DNA from: Desulfobacteraceae bacterium
GTDB taxonomy: Bacteria; Desulfobacterota; Desulfobacteria; Desulfobacterales; Desulfobacteraceae
Assembly (NCBI GenBank): GCA_022712835.1
Contig: JAFLJU010000044.1
Coordinates: forward strand, 1-36,655
Reading direction: 5' to 3'
Length of the DNA: 36,655 bases
Shown: piece after piece, positions 8,660-16,358 of the stretch
How positions within the stretch are numbered: the first letter of the stretch is position 1
Layout: each line of letters begins with the position of its first letter
Made by a program: the position numbers and the translations under genes
The notes under the pieces: generated by a model
The model's database searches: none
Seen by the model: the letters and a program-made list of their open reading frames with translations, nothing else
What the model was told of the DNA's origin: nothing

Positions 8660-9544
8660 ATGAAAGAAGAAACACGTTCGGGATTTGTAGGTATTATCGG
8701 GGCACCCAATGCAGGTAAATCCACCCTGCTGAACCAGGTGCTGGGTCAAAAAATTTCCATTACCTCGAAAAAACCCCAGACCACCCGGGATCGAATCCTA
8801 GGAATTGTGAACCGCCCCAATTCCCAGATTATTTTTATGGATACCCCGGGAATTCACAAAAGCACCACGCTTTTAAACAAGCGAATTGTGGACCAGGCCA
8901 TGCTGGCCATGGTTGATGTGGATGTGGTGTTGTTTATGGTGGATGCTTCCTCCAGGAATTTTTCCGCAGAAAAAATAATTATTTCCCAGTTAAGTAAGGC
9001 GGGAAAACCGGTTATTCTGGCCCTGAATAAAGTCGACATCGCCAAAAAAGCCAAGGTGTTTGCCCTGGTGGAAGAATTTAAGGATTTGTTTGACTTTAAA
9101 TCGGTGATCCCCATATCGGCTAAAAATAATATCCAGGTGGACCAGTTGCTGGAGGAAGTAGAGTCTTCCCTGGCGATTGGGGATCGGCTATACCCCGAGG
9201 AAACCTTCACCGATGTGTCTGAAAAATTCATGGTCAAAGAGATTATCCGGGAAAAGGTATTTCGATTGACCGGTATGGAAATTCCCTATTCCAGTGCGGT
9301 CACTGTGGATGCCTTTGATGTGGAAAAAAAGCTTATTGTCATCCATGCCAGTATTCATGTGGTGAGGGATTCCCAAAAGGGGATTATCATCGGGAAAAAG
9401 GGCAGTATGCTCACGCAAATCGGCACAAAGGCAAGAATCGATATTGAAAAGATGACCGGGTCAAAGGTGCTGCTCAAACTGTTTGTTAAGGTGACCAAGG
9501 ACTGGATCAGCAATGCAAGAGCCCTGAACGAGTTCGGGTACTAA
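8660..9544 (+). CDS. era: GTPase Era
   Basis: Era binds the 3' end of 16S rRNA and helps 30S maturation. The N-terminal GTPase has GAPNAGKST, DTPGIHKS and NKVD. The C-terminal KH domain carries IIIGKKGSMLTQIG. I chose ATG 8660 (294 aa), 10 bases after the engB stop and preceded by AAAGG with 7-base spacing. In-frame starts at 8612 and 8642 would overlap or abut engB without a clear SD. The length matches typical Era. Translation is probably coupled to engB. Confidence 0.94.
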   Translation: MKEETRSGFVGIIGAPNAGKSTLLNQVLGQKISITSKKPQTTRDRILGIVNRPNSQIIFMDTPGIHKSTTLLNKRIVDQAMLAMVDVDVVLFMVDASSRNFSAEKIIISQLSKAGKPVILALNKVDIAKKAKVFALVEEFKDLFDFKSVIPISAKNNIQVDQLLEEVESSLAIGDRLYPEETFTDVSEKFMVKEIIREKVFRLTGMEIPYSSAVTVDAFDVEKKLIVIHASIHVVRDSQKGIIIGKKGSMLTQIGTKARIDIEKMTGSKVLLKLFVKVTKDWISNARALNEFGY

Positions 9545-9549
9545 CAACC

Positions 9550-9855
9550 GTGGAAAGATCAGTGGATTTTTACATTGGCCCTGTAGATGAGTCGGTTTTA
9601 AAAAAGGAACGGGCCCGGGCCAGGGAAATAAGGGCAAGCCAGTGGTGGAAGCGCAAGCGATCCAATGGTATCTGCCATTATTGTAACGCGCATTTTCCTC
9701 CCGCCGAGCTGACCATGGATCATATTATCCCCATTGGACGGGGAGGCAAGTCTGAAAAATTTAATCTGGTTCCCTGCTGTAAAGAGTGCAATACCCAAAA
9801 AAGTTATTTGCTGCCCTCTGAATGGGAAGGATATATGGAGCGCATAAAGAAGTAG
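9550..9855 (+). CDS. Small HNH endonuclease-family protein
   Basis: A 101-aa protein with a compact HNH fold. CHYC and CKEC form a zinc-binding pair, and MDHIIPIGRGG is the metal/catalytic segment with the conserved DH and the later Asn in EKFNLVPCC. The start is GTG at 9550, 6 bases after the era stop, and the gene ends just before a strong terminator, so it belongs to the era operon. Stand-alone HNH proteins of this size are common in Deltaproteobacteria, but their substrate is unknown. The stable link to era and engB would fit nucleic-acid or ribosome housekeeping better than a mobile endonuclease. There is no sign of an intron or phage nearby. Confidence 0.85.
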   Translation: MERSVDFYIGPVDESVLKKERARAREIRASQWWKRKRSNGICHYCNAHFPPAELTMDHIIPIGRGGKSEKFNLVPCCKECNTQKSYLLPSEWEGYMERIKK

Positions 9856-9891
9856 AAAAAACAGAGCATAGAAAAAACAGGGTGTAAACAA

Positions 9892-9930
9892 AACAGCGAA
9901 AAAAGCATTTGCTTTCTTCGCTGTTTTTTT
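9892..9930 (+). terminator. Intrinsic terminator of the hisI-HNH operon
   Basis: A long hairpin: AACAGCGAA (9892-9900) pairs with TTCGCTGTT (9917-9925), and the inner AAAAGC pairs with GCTTT around an ATTT loop. It is followed by a run of T. It closes the plus-strand unit hisI-hisG-aminotransferase-engB-era-HNH. Confidence 0.88.
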
Positions 9931-9980
9931 ATCACTAATCCGATCTTGTCAATCAATCGGTTTTGGTAATCGGTCTGGTG

Positions 9981-10931
9981 TTATTTTTTGCTGCAGAGCC
10001 TGTGGATAGTCTGGGCATGCCATTCACCCCGGCCTGAAAACGTCGGCTGTCCCAAATCAACCAGGCGTTGGGCAACCTGATCAAATGTAGCACCTTCATC
10101 CCGCATGCTTTGGATGATACCCATGACTTTGTCCCGGGGCATCAGCTTTGTGTCAATCGGAGTGGATGTTTTTGCTGCTTTCAGTTTTTTGGTGGCTTTT
10201 GGCGCAACTTTTGCTTTGGGCGTAATTCCTGCTTTTGACGCAACTTCTGCTTTTGGTGCAATTTCTGCCCTGGGCGCTAGGATTTCTTTTCCCACTATTT
10301 TTCTGCGTTTTCTGAGAACCGGTTTGCTGACTGGCTTTTCGATTTCAGGGTTAACCAGGATTTTTTTGGCCTCCCGAACCACAGGGACTGCCACAGGCTT
10401 GGCAATGGGCTTGGCAATGGGCTTAACAGCAGGGGGTGTGGGTTCTACCCATTCGTTGCCGATGTTGTCATCATCAATGTCGTCATTGGGTTCCCGGGAG
10501 GTCACATAATGATTCTCAAATGCCGGTTGTGATAGATCTTCCATTTCCGGGGTAAGGTTTAAATGGACGACAATCCGTTCAATGGCATTGGCTTGACGCT
10601 CCAGCATATCTGCCGTTCTTTCCTGGATATTTACCATGTATTCCTGATTTTTTACCATGGTCTCCACATGATTGGTAAGATTATCCAGAATATCGGCAAG
10701 CAAGGTTATGTTCGGGTCTTCTGCTGGAGCATGATTCCCTCCCTGGTGCGGCATGCCCTGGGGCATTTGCCGTTTCATATTAGGGCTGCGGGTGTTTTGA
10801 TATCCCTGACCATAGGTCGAGAATCTGTTGTTGTTTGTGTATTGAAAAGAGTTGTCAGCGTTTTTGCGCGTTTTTGGGGTGCGCGGTTTTTCAGCCTGAC
10901 CGTTACGAAGGCTTTGCAAAAAGTCGTTCAT
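9981..10931 (-). CDS. Unknown protein with low-complexity linker and recombinase-like C-terminal helix-turn-helix
   Basis: I do not recognise this 316-aa protein. Residues 1-70 are polar, rich in Asn, Gln and Arg, and look disordered. Residues ~75-125 form a probable coiled coil (ILDNLTNHVETMVKNQ). Residues ~165-265 are a Lys/Ala/Pro-rich linker with short repeats such as KPIAKPIAKPVA and a run of PKAxVA-type units. The last ~50 residues (IIQSMRDEGATFDQVAQRL then GRGEWHAQTIHRLC) read like the helix-turn-helix of the recombinase domain of serine recombinases, without any catalytic resolvase domain. This architecture suggests a nucleic-acid-binding scaffold. It starts at 10931 behind a strong SD (GGAGG) and has its own sigma70-like promoter. 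It is not in an operon. Confidence 0.8.
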   Translation of the reverse strand: MNDFLQSLRNGQAEKPRTPKTRKNADNSFQYTNNNRFSTYGQGYQNTRSPNMKRQMPQGMPHQGGNHAPAEDPNITLLADILDNLTNHVETMVKNQEYMVNIQERTADMLERQANAIERIVVHLNLTPEMEDLSQPAFENHYVTSREPNDDIDDDNIGNEWVEPTPPAVKPIAKPIAKPVAVPVVREAKKILVNPEIEKPVSKPVLRKRRKIVGKEILAPRAEIAPKAEVASKAGITPKAKVAPKATKKLKAAKTSTPIDTKLMPRDKVMGIIQSMRDEGATFDQVAQRLVDLGQPTFSGRGEWHAQTIHRLCSKK

Positions 10932-11076
10932 TTAATTAATATCCTCCTTGGGACGTATATAATGCCAGCGGAAATGATCGTGTCTGACAATGTTATTACT
11001 TAGAAATTAAACCCTGTGGTATCGAAAGCGAGATTGAGGGATTTTTATCTAACAGCTATTATATGAGAGTTCGACA

Positions 11077-11105
11077 GTTATCCTTTTTTTAAATTCCTTT
11101 GTCAA
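11077..11105 (-). promoter_or_regulatory. Sigma70-like promoter for the 316-aa unknown gene
   Basis: Read on the minus strand: TTGACA (11105-11100), a 17-base spacer, then GATAAC (11082-11077). The -35 is perfect and the -10 is moderate. Transcription would start about 140 bases before the ATG at 10931, leaving a long 5' leader. Confidence 0.5.
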
Positions 11106-11192
11106 GCTTTTTCTACGATTTACCCCCAGGGGCGACCATGCCGGGGTTTGTCGCTATTCCAAGGCCCACCGAATACAACCCAATGAATTAAA

Positions 11193-11221
11193 TTGAAACC
11201 ATTAGTACTTTATGATATCCT
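11193..11221 (+). promoter_or_regulatory. Sigma70-like promoter for queF
   Basis: TTGAAA (11193-11198), 17-base spacer, TATCCT (11216-11221). The predicted start lies about 50 bases before the queF ATG. The match is moderate and I found no operator. Confidence 0.4.
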
Positions 11222-11276
11222 CTCAGCTTGAAAAATGACAGATATTAAAAGTGTAACCAAATTTTAAGGATTCAAG

Positions 11277-11681
11277 ATGATTGAAAATAAACAATATAAA
11301 ACCCCGTTTAAAATTGATACCCCGGACGTAATCAAAACAGACGTCCTGGAACCCATTGAATATGCGTATAAATCCAAGCGAAGTATCGATATCAGGATCA
11401 AACAACCCGAATATACTTCTGTATGCCCCATGACAGGGTTGCCGGACAATGGGTGTATTACCATTGATTACAGGCCAGATTCACAGATTATCGAACTCAA
11501 ATCCCTGAAATATTATTTGCTGCAATACAGAAATGTGGGCATGTTCTACGAGCATGTTATTAACAAAATTTTGGATGATCTGGTGGGGGTGCTCGCCCCT
11601 TTAAGTATGAAGGTTACTGGAGAATTTACCCCCAGGGGGGGGGTCAGTTCCCTGGCCACTGCGGAATATGTAAAAGAATAA
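11277..11681 (+). CDS. queF: NADPH-dependent preQ0 reductase (preQ1 synthase)
   Basis: A 134-aa unimodular QueF that reduces the nitrile of 7-cyano-7-deazaguanine to preQ1 on the way to queuosine in tRNA. The nucleophile Cys50 is in TSVCPMTGLPD with the acid Asp at 57, and ELKSLKYYLLQYRN is the NADPH-binding QueF motif. The family's usual Phe-His-Glu is Phe-Tyr-Glu here (residues 90-92), so the His that lines the active site is Tyr while the substrate-binding Glu is kept. I believe related short QueF proteins share this, so it is probably a subfamily feature. The start ATG 11277 has SD AAGGA at 7 bases. It is a lone gene, convergent with dusB and separated by a single base. Confidence 0.92.
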   Translation: MIENKQYKTPFKIDTPDVIKTDVLEPIEYAYKSKRSIDIRIKQPEYTSVCPMTGLPDNGCITIDYRPDSQIIELKSLKYYLLQYRNVGMFYEHVINKILDDLVGVLAPLSMKVTGEFTPRGGVSSLATAEYVKE

Positions 11682-11682
11682 T

Positions 11683-12654
11683 TTAAATATCCATGGCTTC
11701 ATATGCCCGGATGAGGGTGATGGCCTGGCCGGATGATTCTATCCGGGCCAGGTCTTGTCTAAAGGCAGAACATCCAGGCAATCCTTTCACAAACCAGGAA
11801 AGCCTTCCCCGAAGCATTTTTGCAGCATGGGGGTCACCAAAATAGTCCAGATATAATTCAATCAAGCGTTCCATCTTCCGGAATATTTCCCGGGGGGTGA
11901 TTGGTTTATACACTCCCGTGGCCAGATACGCTTCGATCTGGGCCAGAAGAAAGGGGTTGGACATGGCGGCACGCCCCACCATTACAGCATCACAGCCTGT
12001 GTCAGAGAACATCCGGGCCGCGTCTTCCACACAAGTGATATCCCCGTTGCCGATGACAGGGATCGTAAGCATTTCCTTGATTTGTCGAATATGGTCCCAG
12101 TTCGCAATTCCTTTGAATCCTTGGGTGGCAGTTCTGGGATGGACGGCGATGGCGTCCACTCCGATCTCCTGGGCTATCCTGGCAAGGGCAAAGGCCTGGT
12201 GCCCGGATTGATCCCAGCCAGACCTGATTTTGATGGTAAAGGGAAGATGAGTGGCGTTTCGCACCGCTTTTAAAATGGCCTCAAAGAGTTTGGGCTCCTT
12301 CATGAGGGCAACGCCTGCCCCTTGTTTAACCACTTTTCTAACGCTGCAGCCAAAATTAATATCAATGATATCTGCCACACCCAAATCTTGAACAAAGGTG
12401 GCTGCCTGGGCCATGGATTCGGGATCTGCTCCAAACAATTGAACAGACAGGGGACGTTCATCCTCCCTTGAATTCATCAGTGTTACGGTGTTTTTGGAAT
12501 TATAAAAGATCCCTTTGGCGCTGACCATTTCCGAGCAGACCACGGCACCTCCGCATTCTTTAACAAGTTGCCTGAAGGGTAAATTGGTGATGCCGGCCAG
12601 GGGGGCCAAAAAGGTTTTGCCGTTAATTTCAAGTTCTTTGATTTTCATTTTCAT
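11683..12654 (-). CDS. dusB: tRNA-dihydrouridine synthase, DusB type
   Basis: A 323-aa FMN-dependent TIM-barrel enzyme that reduces uridine to dihydrouridine in tRNA. Marks: LAPLAGITNLPFR at the N-terminus, the catalytic Cys in DINFGCSVRKVVK, KIRSGWD, HPRTATQGFKG, and GNGDI with MVGRAAMSNP for FMN phosphate binding. The motif after the catalytic Cys has Ser where most Dus proteins have Pro. The ATG overlaps the end of the DUF1848 gene by 4 bases, so the two are translationally coupled. A second Dus enzyme is encoded at 22186-23175. Confidence 0.93.
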   Translation of the reverse strand: MKMKIKELEINGKTFLAPLAGITNLPFRQLVKECGGAVVCSEMVSAKGIFYNSKNTVTLMNSREDERPLSVQLFGADPESMAQAATFVQDLGVADIIDINFGCSVRKVVKQGAGVALMKEPKLFEAILKAVRNATHLPFTIKIRSGWDQSGHQAFALARIAQEIGVDAIAVHPRTATQGFKGIANWDHIRQIKEMLTIPVIGNGDITCVEDAARMFSDTGCDAVMVGRAAMSNPFLLAQIEAYLATGVYKPITPREIFRKMERLIELYLDYFGDPHAAKMLRGRLSWFVKGLPGCSAFRQDLARIESSGQAITLIRAYEAMDI

Positions 12655-13562
12655 CTGCCTTGTCGAATCTTTGTATCAATTCCGGTGTTTGCATAACAAA
12701 ACAAACAATTATGGTAACAGGGGTGGGCGGCATAGGCCCCGATATCGATTGATTTTGTACATTGGCACCCCAGTTTGGACCGTTGTCCGTAATCTTTCCC
12801 GGTCTCGGGGGTGCCGCCATAAATGTGTTTAAGGTGTTTGCCATCTATGCAGGCATTTTGTTTAACATGGGGCTTTTCCCCAAGAGTTTGAAAAACAGAT
12901 GATTCACAACACAGATGCAAGTCAATGTTTTTTTGTTCCAGATAAGTTGCCATTCGCAGGATCACCTGTTGCTTTTTTTCTATTGCCGGGTCAATAAAGC
13001 AGACATGGGGGTTTCCCCGGGTTGATAAATGGGACACCCGGGCCTCAATTTTTTTATACCCATTGTAAAAACTGGTGACACAGCGGCTAATCCCCATTTC
13101 GGCCATGGTATCCGCGATCATGGTAAAGTCGCCCAGGTTGTTTTCTATCCCTTTGTTTTCGATTCTGTAAAAACAAATGGGGTCAAATCTCCAGGAGAGT
13201 TTATCGGGTCCAAATTTTTCGCACAAATGCCTTACCTGGCTCAGTCTTTCCGATAATCCCGGAAGTTTAGGTTCAAGCCACGCGTTCCTTGAATTAATGG
13301 TAAAATTAAAATACAGGTGATATCCCATATCTTTGAGGATCTGGTCTGCATAAAGATCCTGAAAGGGGCCAAAGTTCTTTGACCAGAAAACAATGGAATG
13401 GACACTTTCGGGTCTGGCATCCACTCTTTTGCTTACCTTATTATAGGGGTTTTGGATGGTGAAATAGCCTTGTTTTATCTGTGCCAGAAACCAGGGGGTA
13501 TACCATCCGGGGATATCGGTTCTTCGGGATGCCGATATAATCTTATCCCGGGTCTGGCTCAT
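12651..13562 (-). CDS. DUF1848 family protein, probable iron-sulfur/radical SAM-like
   Basis: A 303-aa protein with the DUF1848 hallmarks: IISASRRTDIPGWY at the start, VHSIVFWSKN in the first third, and a C-terminal GCQCTKSIDIGAY followed by CYHNCLFCYAN. The clustered cysteines at the C-terminus are likely to hold an Fe-S cluster, and the fold is thought to be radical-SAM-like, but the biochemical role is unknown. It overlaps the upstream 129-aa gene by 20 bases and the downstream dusB by 4 bases, so all three are one operon. The dusB neighbour makes an RNA-related job possible but does not prove one. Confidence 0.88.
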   Translation of the reverse strand: MSQTRDKIISASRRTDIPGWYTPWFLAQIKQGYFTIQNPYNKVSKRVDARPESVHSIVFWSKNFGPFQDLYADQILKDMGYHLYFNFTINSRNAWLEPKLPGLSERLSQVRHLCEKFGPDKLSWRFDPICFYRIENKGIENNLGDFTMIADTMAEMGISRCVTSFYNGYKKIEARVSHLSTRGNPHVCFIDPAIEKKQQVILRMATYLEQKNIDLHLCCESSVFQTLGEKPHVKQNACIDGKHLKHIYGGTPETGKDYGQRSKLGCQCTKSIDIGAYAAHPCYHNCLFCYANTGIDTKIRQGR

Positions 13563-13932
13563 GGTCTTTTCGTTTCTTTTTCATGTCTGAAAAGGAAATG
13601 ATTTGGGCATTTTCGGTTTCTTCTGGTCCAGAAGGGCTTGTGTCGCCTATTGGCTGATTTTTTCCGGTATCCCCGGAAAGATGTAGAGCTATCTCTTCAA
13701 CCGGGCACTCAACGGTTTGAAGTTTCATTTTCTTACCGTTCATATGAAACTCATCTCCGTTGATGTATGCGTCTTTTAAAATCCAGGTAACTACCTGTAA
13801 GGGAATTTGCAGCATGAGCAATTTAATTTGATACCAGTCTTTTTTTGCATCGGGTAAAATACTTTCCACCCTGGCAAAAGAAACCGGTGAATCTTCAAGA
13901 TGGATCAGTACAATATCTTTAATTGTGGCCAT
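13543..13932 (-). CDS. Unknown 129-aa protein, first gene of the dusB operon
   Basis: I do not recognise a named family. Residues 1-80 look like a compact beta-rich domain (IVLIHLEDSPVSFARVESI, DWYQIKLLML, VVTWILKDAYING). Residues 85-129 are polar and end in a basic tail, probably disordered. There is no signal peptide, membrane segment or cysteine pair. The start ATG 13932 has a strong SD (GAGGAG) five bases upstream. The last 20 bases overlap the start of the DUF1848 gene, so it is the lead gene of a three-gene minus-strand operon. I recall similar short proteins in other sulfate reducers but no function. Confidence 0.8.
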   Translation of the reverse strand: MATIKDIVLIHLEDSPVSFARVESILPDAKKDWYQIKLLMLQIPLQVVTWILKDAYINGDEFHMNGKKMKLQTVECPVEEIALHLSGDTGKNQPIGDTSPSGPEETENAQIISFSDMKKKRKDHEPDPG

Positions 13933-14024
13933 GGTCTCCTCGGTTAGAAATTTTTCTTGTCAACCAGTTAGATATAACATAATCTTTGGAAGATCTAAAG
14001 AATGGAATGGGGGGTTGACTTAAG

Positions 14025-15458
14025 ATGATAGAAAAAAAATGGAAAATATTCTCTTTGGTTGCCGTCGCCATCTTTATGTCAACCCTGGACTCAAGTATTG
14101 TCAATGTCGCCCTTCCCTATATCATGGGGGAGATGGCCACCGATATTTCAACGATTCAATGGGTGGTGGTGATTTATCTTTTAACAGTGTCCTCCCTTTT
14201 GTTGACGTTTGGAAGGCTTTCAGACATTAGAGGACGGCGCTTGATTTATGTGCTGGGTTTTCTGGTGTTCACCCTTGGCTCCTTTTTCTGCGGGATGGCG
14301 ATCTCTCCTTTTTCTTTGGCAATGGCCCGGGTGGTCCAGGGAGTAGGTGCTTCCATGCTCATGGCCTGTTCCCCGGCGCTGATTGTGGATGTGTTTGAAA
14401 CTGCCCAACGGGGCCGTGCCCTGGGGTTGCTGGGGGCTGTGGTGGCGGCCGGTCTGACTCTGGGACCTGTGGCAGGCGGGGTGCTTTTGGAGTATTTTTC
14501 CTGGCGGTATATTTTTTATATTAATATCCCCATTGGGATTTTGGCCACCATTTCAGGTTTTTTTGTTCTCAAGAAGATTCCCGGGGGCAGGGGAACCGGT
14601 GAAACCCTGGATTGGGTCGGCAGTCTCATGATGATCATTGGGCTTTCATGTCTTATTTTGTGCATGACACAGGTGTCGGTCTGGGGGATCTCCTCTTTTC
14701 GGTTTGCCTTTTGCTTGATAATAGGATGTGTGGCTTGTGTGGGGTTTATCGTCAATTCCCGAACCTTAGCCCACCCCTTGTTTGACCTTAGCCTGCTAAA
14801 AATTAGGCTTTTTGTGTTGCCCCTTGCGGCATCGGGCTTTTTATTTGCTGCGCTTTTTGTCGTTGTTTTTATGATGCCCTTTTTTCTGACCTATCCCTGC
14901 GGGTTCTCCCCTGCCCGAACCGGGGGGATCATGATTGTGCCCTTTCTTTTTCTATTGGTTATTTCTCCGATATCCGGTGCGCTGTCCGACCGGTTGGGGT
15001 CACAGCTTCTCTGTTCCTCCGGGATGATATTATTGGGGGTGGGGTTGGTATCGCTCATGTTCATTTCACCTGGAATGGGAACCTTGTCCCTTGTGTGGCG
15101 GATGGGTCTTACCGGCATGGGAACGGCCCTGTTTATCTCTCCCAATAATACCGCCATCATGGGGGCAGTTCCCATGGCCCGGCGGGGAATTGCCGCAGGA
15201 GCCAGTGCCACCGCCCGAAATCTGGGCATGGTGATGGGGGTGGCCCTTGCCGGTACCATTTTCACCAGCTCTTTTAGCCATTTGACCCAAGGGGCGGGTC
15301 TGGACAGCTATACCCCGGCCATGGCCGTAAATTTTATGGCCAGTTTTAAACGGGTAATGGTCGTTGGCGCTTTGGTGGCTTTTGTGGGGGCGGCGGTTAC
15401 CTTTGCCAGGGGGAGAGGGATAGCAAATAAATTGAAAAAATCAATCAAACCTCTTTGA
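14025..15458 (+). CDS. MFS multidrug transporter, EmrB/QacA (DHA2) type
   Basis: A 477-aa inner-membrane protein with about 14 hydrophobic segments, the size and layout of the DHA2 drug:proton antiporter family. Motif C of antiporters is visible around GLLGAVVAAGLTLGPVAGG, and motif A in GRLSDIRGRRLIY. The N-terminal STLDSSIVNVALP is the classic D1 motif of this group. It probably exports toxic organic compounds, but the substrate cannot be read from sequence. It is followed 16 bases after its stop by an alpha/beta hydrolase gene, suggesting co-transcription. There is no adjacent TetR/MarR regulator or EmrA-like adaptor. Confidence 0.9.
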   Translation: MIEKKWKIFSLVAVAIFMSTLDSSIVNVALPYIMGEMATDISTIQWVVVIYLLTVSSLLLTFGRLSDIRGRRLIYVLGFLVFTLGSFFCGMAISPFSLAMARVVQGVGASMLMACSPALIVDVFETAQRGRALGLLGAVVAAGLTLGPVAGGVLLEYFSWRYIFYINIPIGILATISGFFVLKKIPGGRGTGETLDWVGSLMMIIGLSCLILCMTQVSVWGISSFRFAFCLIIGCVACVGFIVNSRTLAHPLFDLSLLKIRLFVLPLAASGFLFAALFVVVFMMPFFLTYPCGFSPARTGGIMIVPFLFLLVISPISGALSDRLGSQLLCSSGMILLGVGLVSLMFISPGMGTLSLVWRMGLTGMGTALFISPNNTAIMGAVPMARRGIAAGASATARNLGMVMGVALAGTIFTSSFSHLTQGAGLDSYTPAMAVNFMASFKRVMVVGALVAFVGAAVTFARGRGIANKLKKSIKPL

Positions 15459-15474
15459 ATATAGGAGAAACGCC

Positions 15475-16269
15475 ATGGTAAGATTTAAAAACTATGCGGC
15501 CCTGGATCAAGCCCCTGTCCTCTCGTCTTTGTTTCATCCACGCAGGGAAGAGGGCCGGGTGACTGACAAGCACCGTGATGATGTGAAAATTCCCGTGGGT
15601 CAGGGGATAGAAGTGGGCGCATCTTTTCATTTTAAACATAGGGATGCCCCGGTCATCCTGTTTTTTCATGGCAATGGCGAGATCGTGTCAGACTATGATG
15701 AACTGGGCGTCTATTTTCTCGATATGGGGGTGAATTTTTTTGTAGTGGATTATCGGGGGTATGGCAGCTCCTCCGGGTCCCCCACTTTTTCCGACATGAT
15801 GGGGGATAGTCATATCCTGTTGGACTTTTTGATCTCCTACATGGGAAAAAAGAAAATGACAGGTTCTATCAGTGTCATGGGGCGCTCCCTTGGCAGTGCG
15901 CCGGCCATTGAGCTCGGGGCGCATGCCGTCCATTCACCCAAGAGTCTGATGATTGAAAGCGGGTTTGCCCTTGTTGCCCCTTTGTTGCGGACCTTAGGGA
16001 TTGATCCTGTTTCAACGGGATTTCGGGAGGAGGAAGGGTTTGAAAATCTGGACAAGATTAAAAAAATAGCCATTCCTTGCCTGGTTATCCATGCAACGCT
16101 TGATCGCCTTATCCCGTTTGCCCAGGGCAAAGCCCTGTTTGATGCCTGTCCGTCCGATACAAAATTTTTGCTGGAAATCAAAGAGGCCAACCACAATGAT
16201 ATTTTTTATCGTGGAATGGCCTCTTATCTTGAACAAGTGAAAAAATTCAGTTTTTTAAGTCAGACCTGA
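15475..16269 (+). CDS. Alpha/beta hydrolase
   Basis: A 264-aa serine hydrolase of the BEM46/YfhR-like type. The oxyanion segment is FFHGNGE, the nucleophile Ser is in GRSLGS (~residue 138), the acid is in ATLDRLIP (~208), and the His is in EANHND (~239). There is no signal peptide, so it should be cytoplasmic. Substrates of this group (esters, thioesters, lipids) are not predictable here. The start ATG 15475 has a clear SD (AGGAG). It follows the MFS gene closely and ends just before a 13-bp tandem repeat that separates it from the convergent uspA gene. Confidence 0.88.
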   Translation: MVRFKNYAALDQAPVLSSLFHPRREEGRVTDKHRDDVKIPVGQGIEVGASFHFKHRDAPVILFFHGNGEIVSDYDELGVYFLDMGVNFFVVDYRGYGSSSGSPTFSDMMGDSHILLDFLISYMGKKKMTGSISVMGRSLGSAPAIELGAHAVHSPKSLMIESGFALVAPLLRTLGIDPVSTGFREEEGFENLDKIKKIAIPCLVIHATLDRLIPFAQGKALFDACPSDTKFLLEIKEANHNDIFYRGMASYLEQVKKFSFLSQT

Positions 16270-16280
16270 ATCTGTTGTCC

Positions 16281-16358
16281 GAATCTATTACCCGTAGCTA
16301 TTACCTGAAGCTATTACCTGAAGCTATTACCTGAAGCTATTACCTGAAGCTATTATCG
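16281..16358. repeat. Tandem repeat, 13-bp unit, six copies
   Basis: The unit GAAGCTATTACCT occurs as three perfect copies at 16307-16345, flanked by one near copy (16294-16306) and two degenerate end copies (16281-16293 and 16346-16358). The array fills the gap between the hydrolase stop and the convergent universal stress gene, and its last copy includes that gene's stop codon (16353-16355). Because 13 is not a multiple of 3, copy-number change would not add whole codons. Confidence 0.9.

Larger units (their letters stand above)
10932..11276. other. Intergenic region between the unknown protein gene and queF
   Basis: This 345-bp gap separates divergent genes and holds a candidate promoter for each. 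Bases 11120-11160 contain a GC-rich patch in which GCGAC and GTCGC could pair around an 11-base loop. I looked for a preQ1 riboswitch before queF and did not find the class I or II sequence pattern. I see no open frame worth calling. Confidence 0.5.

Noticed and set aside
11060..11276. preQ1 riboswitch before queF
   Set aside because: Neither the class I loop pattern nor the class II arrangement is present; the nearest structure is a short GC-rich hairpin without the conserved bases.
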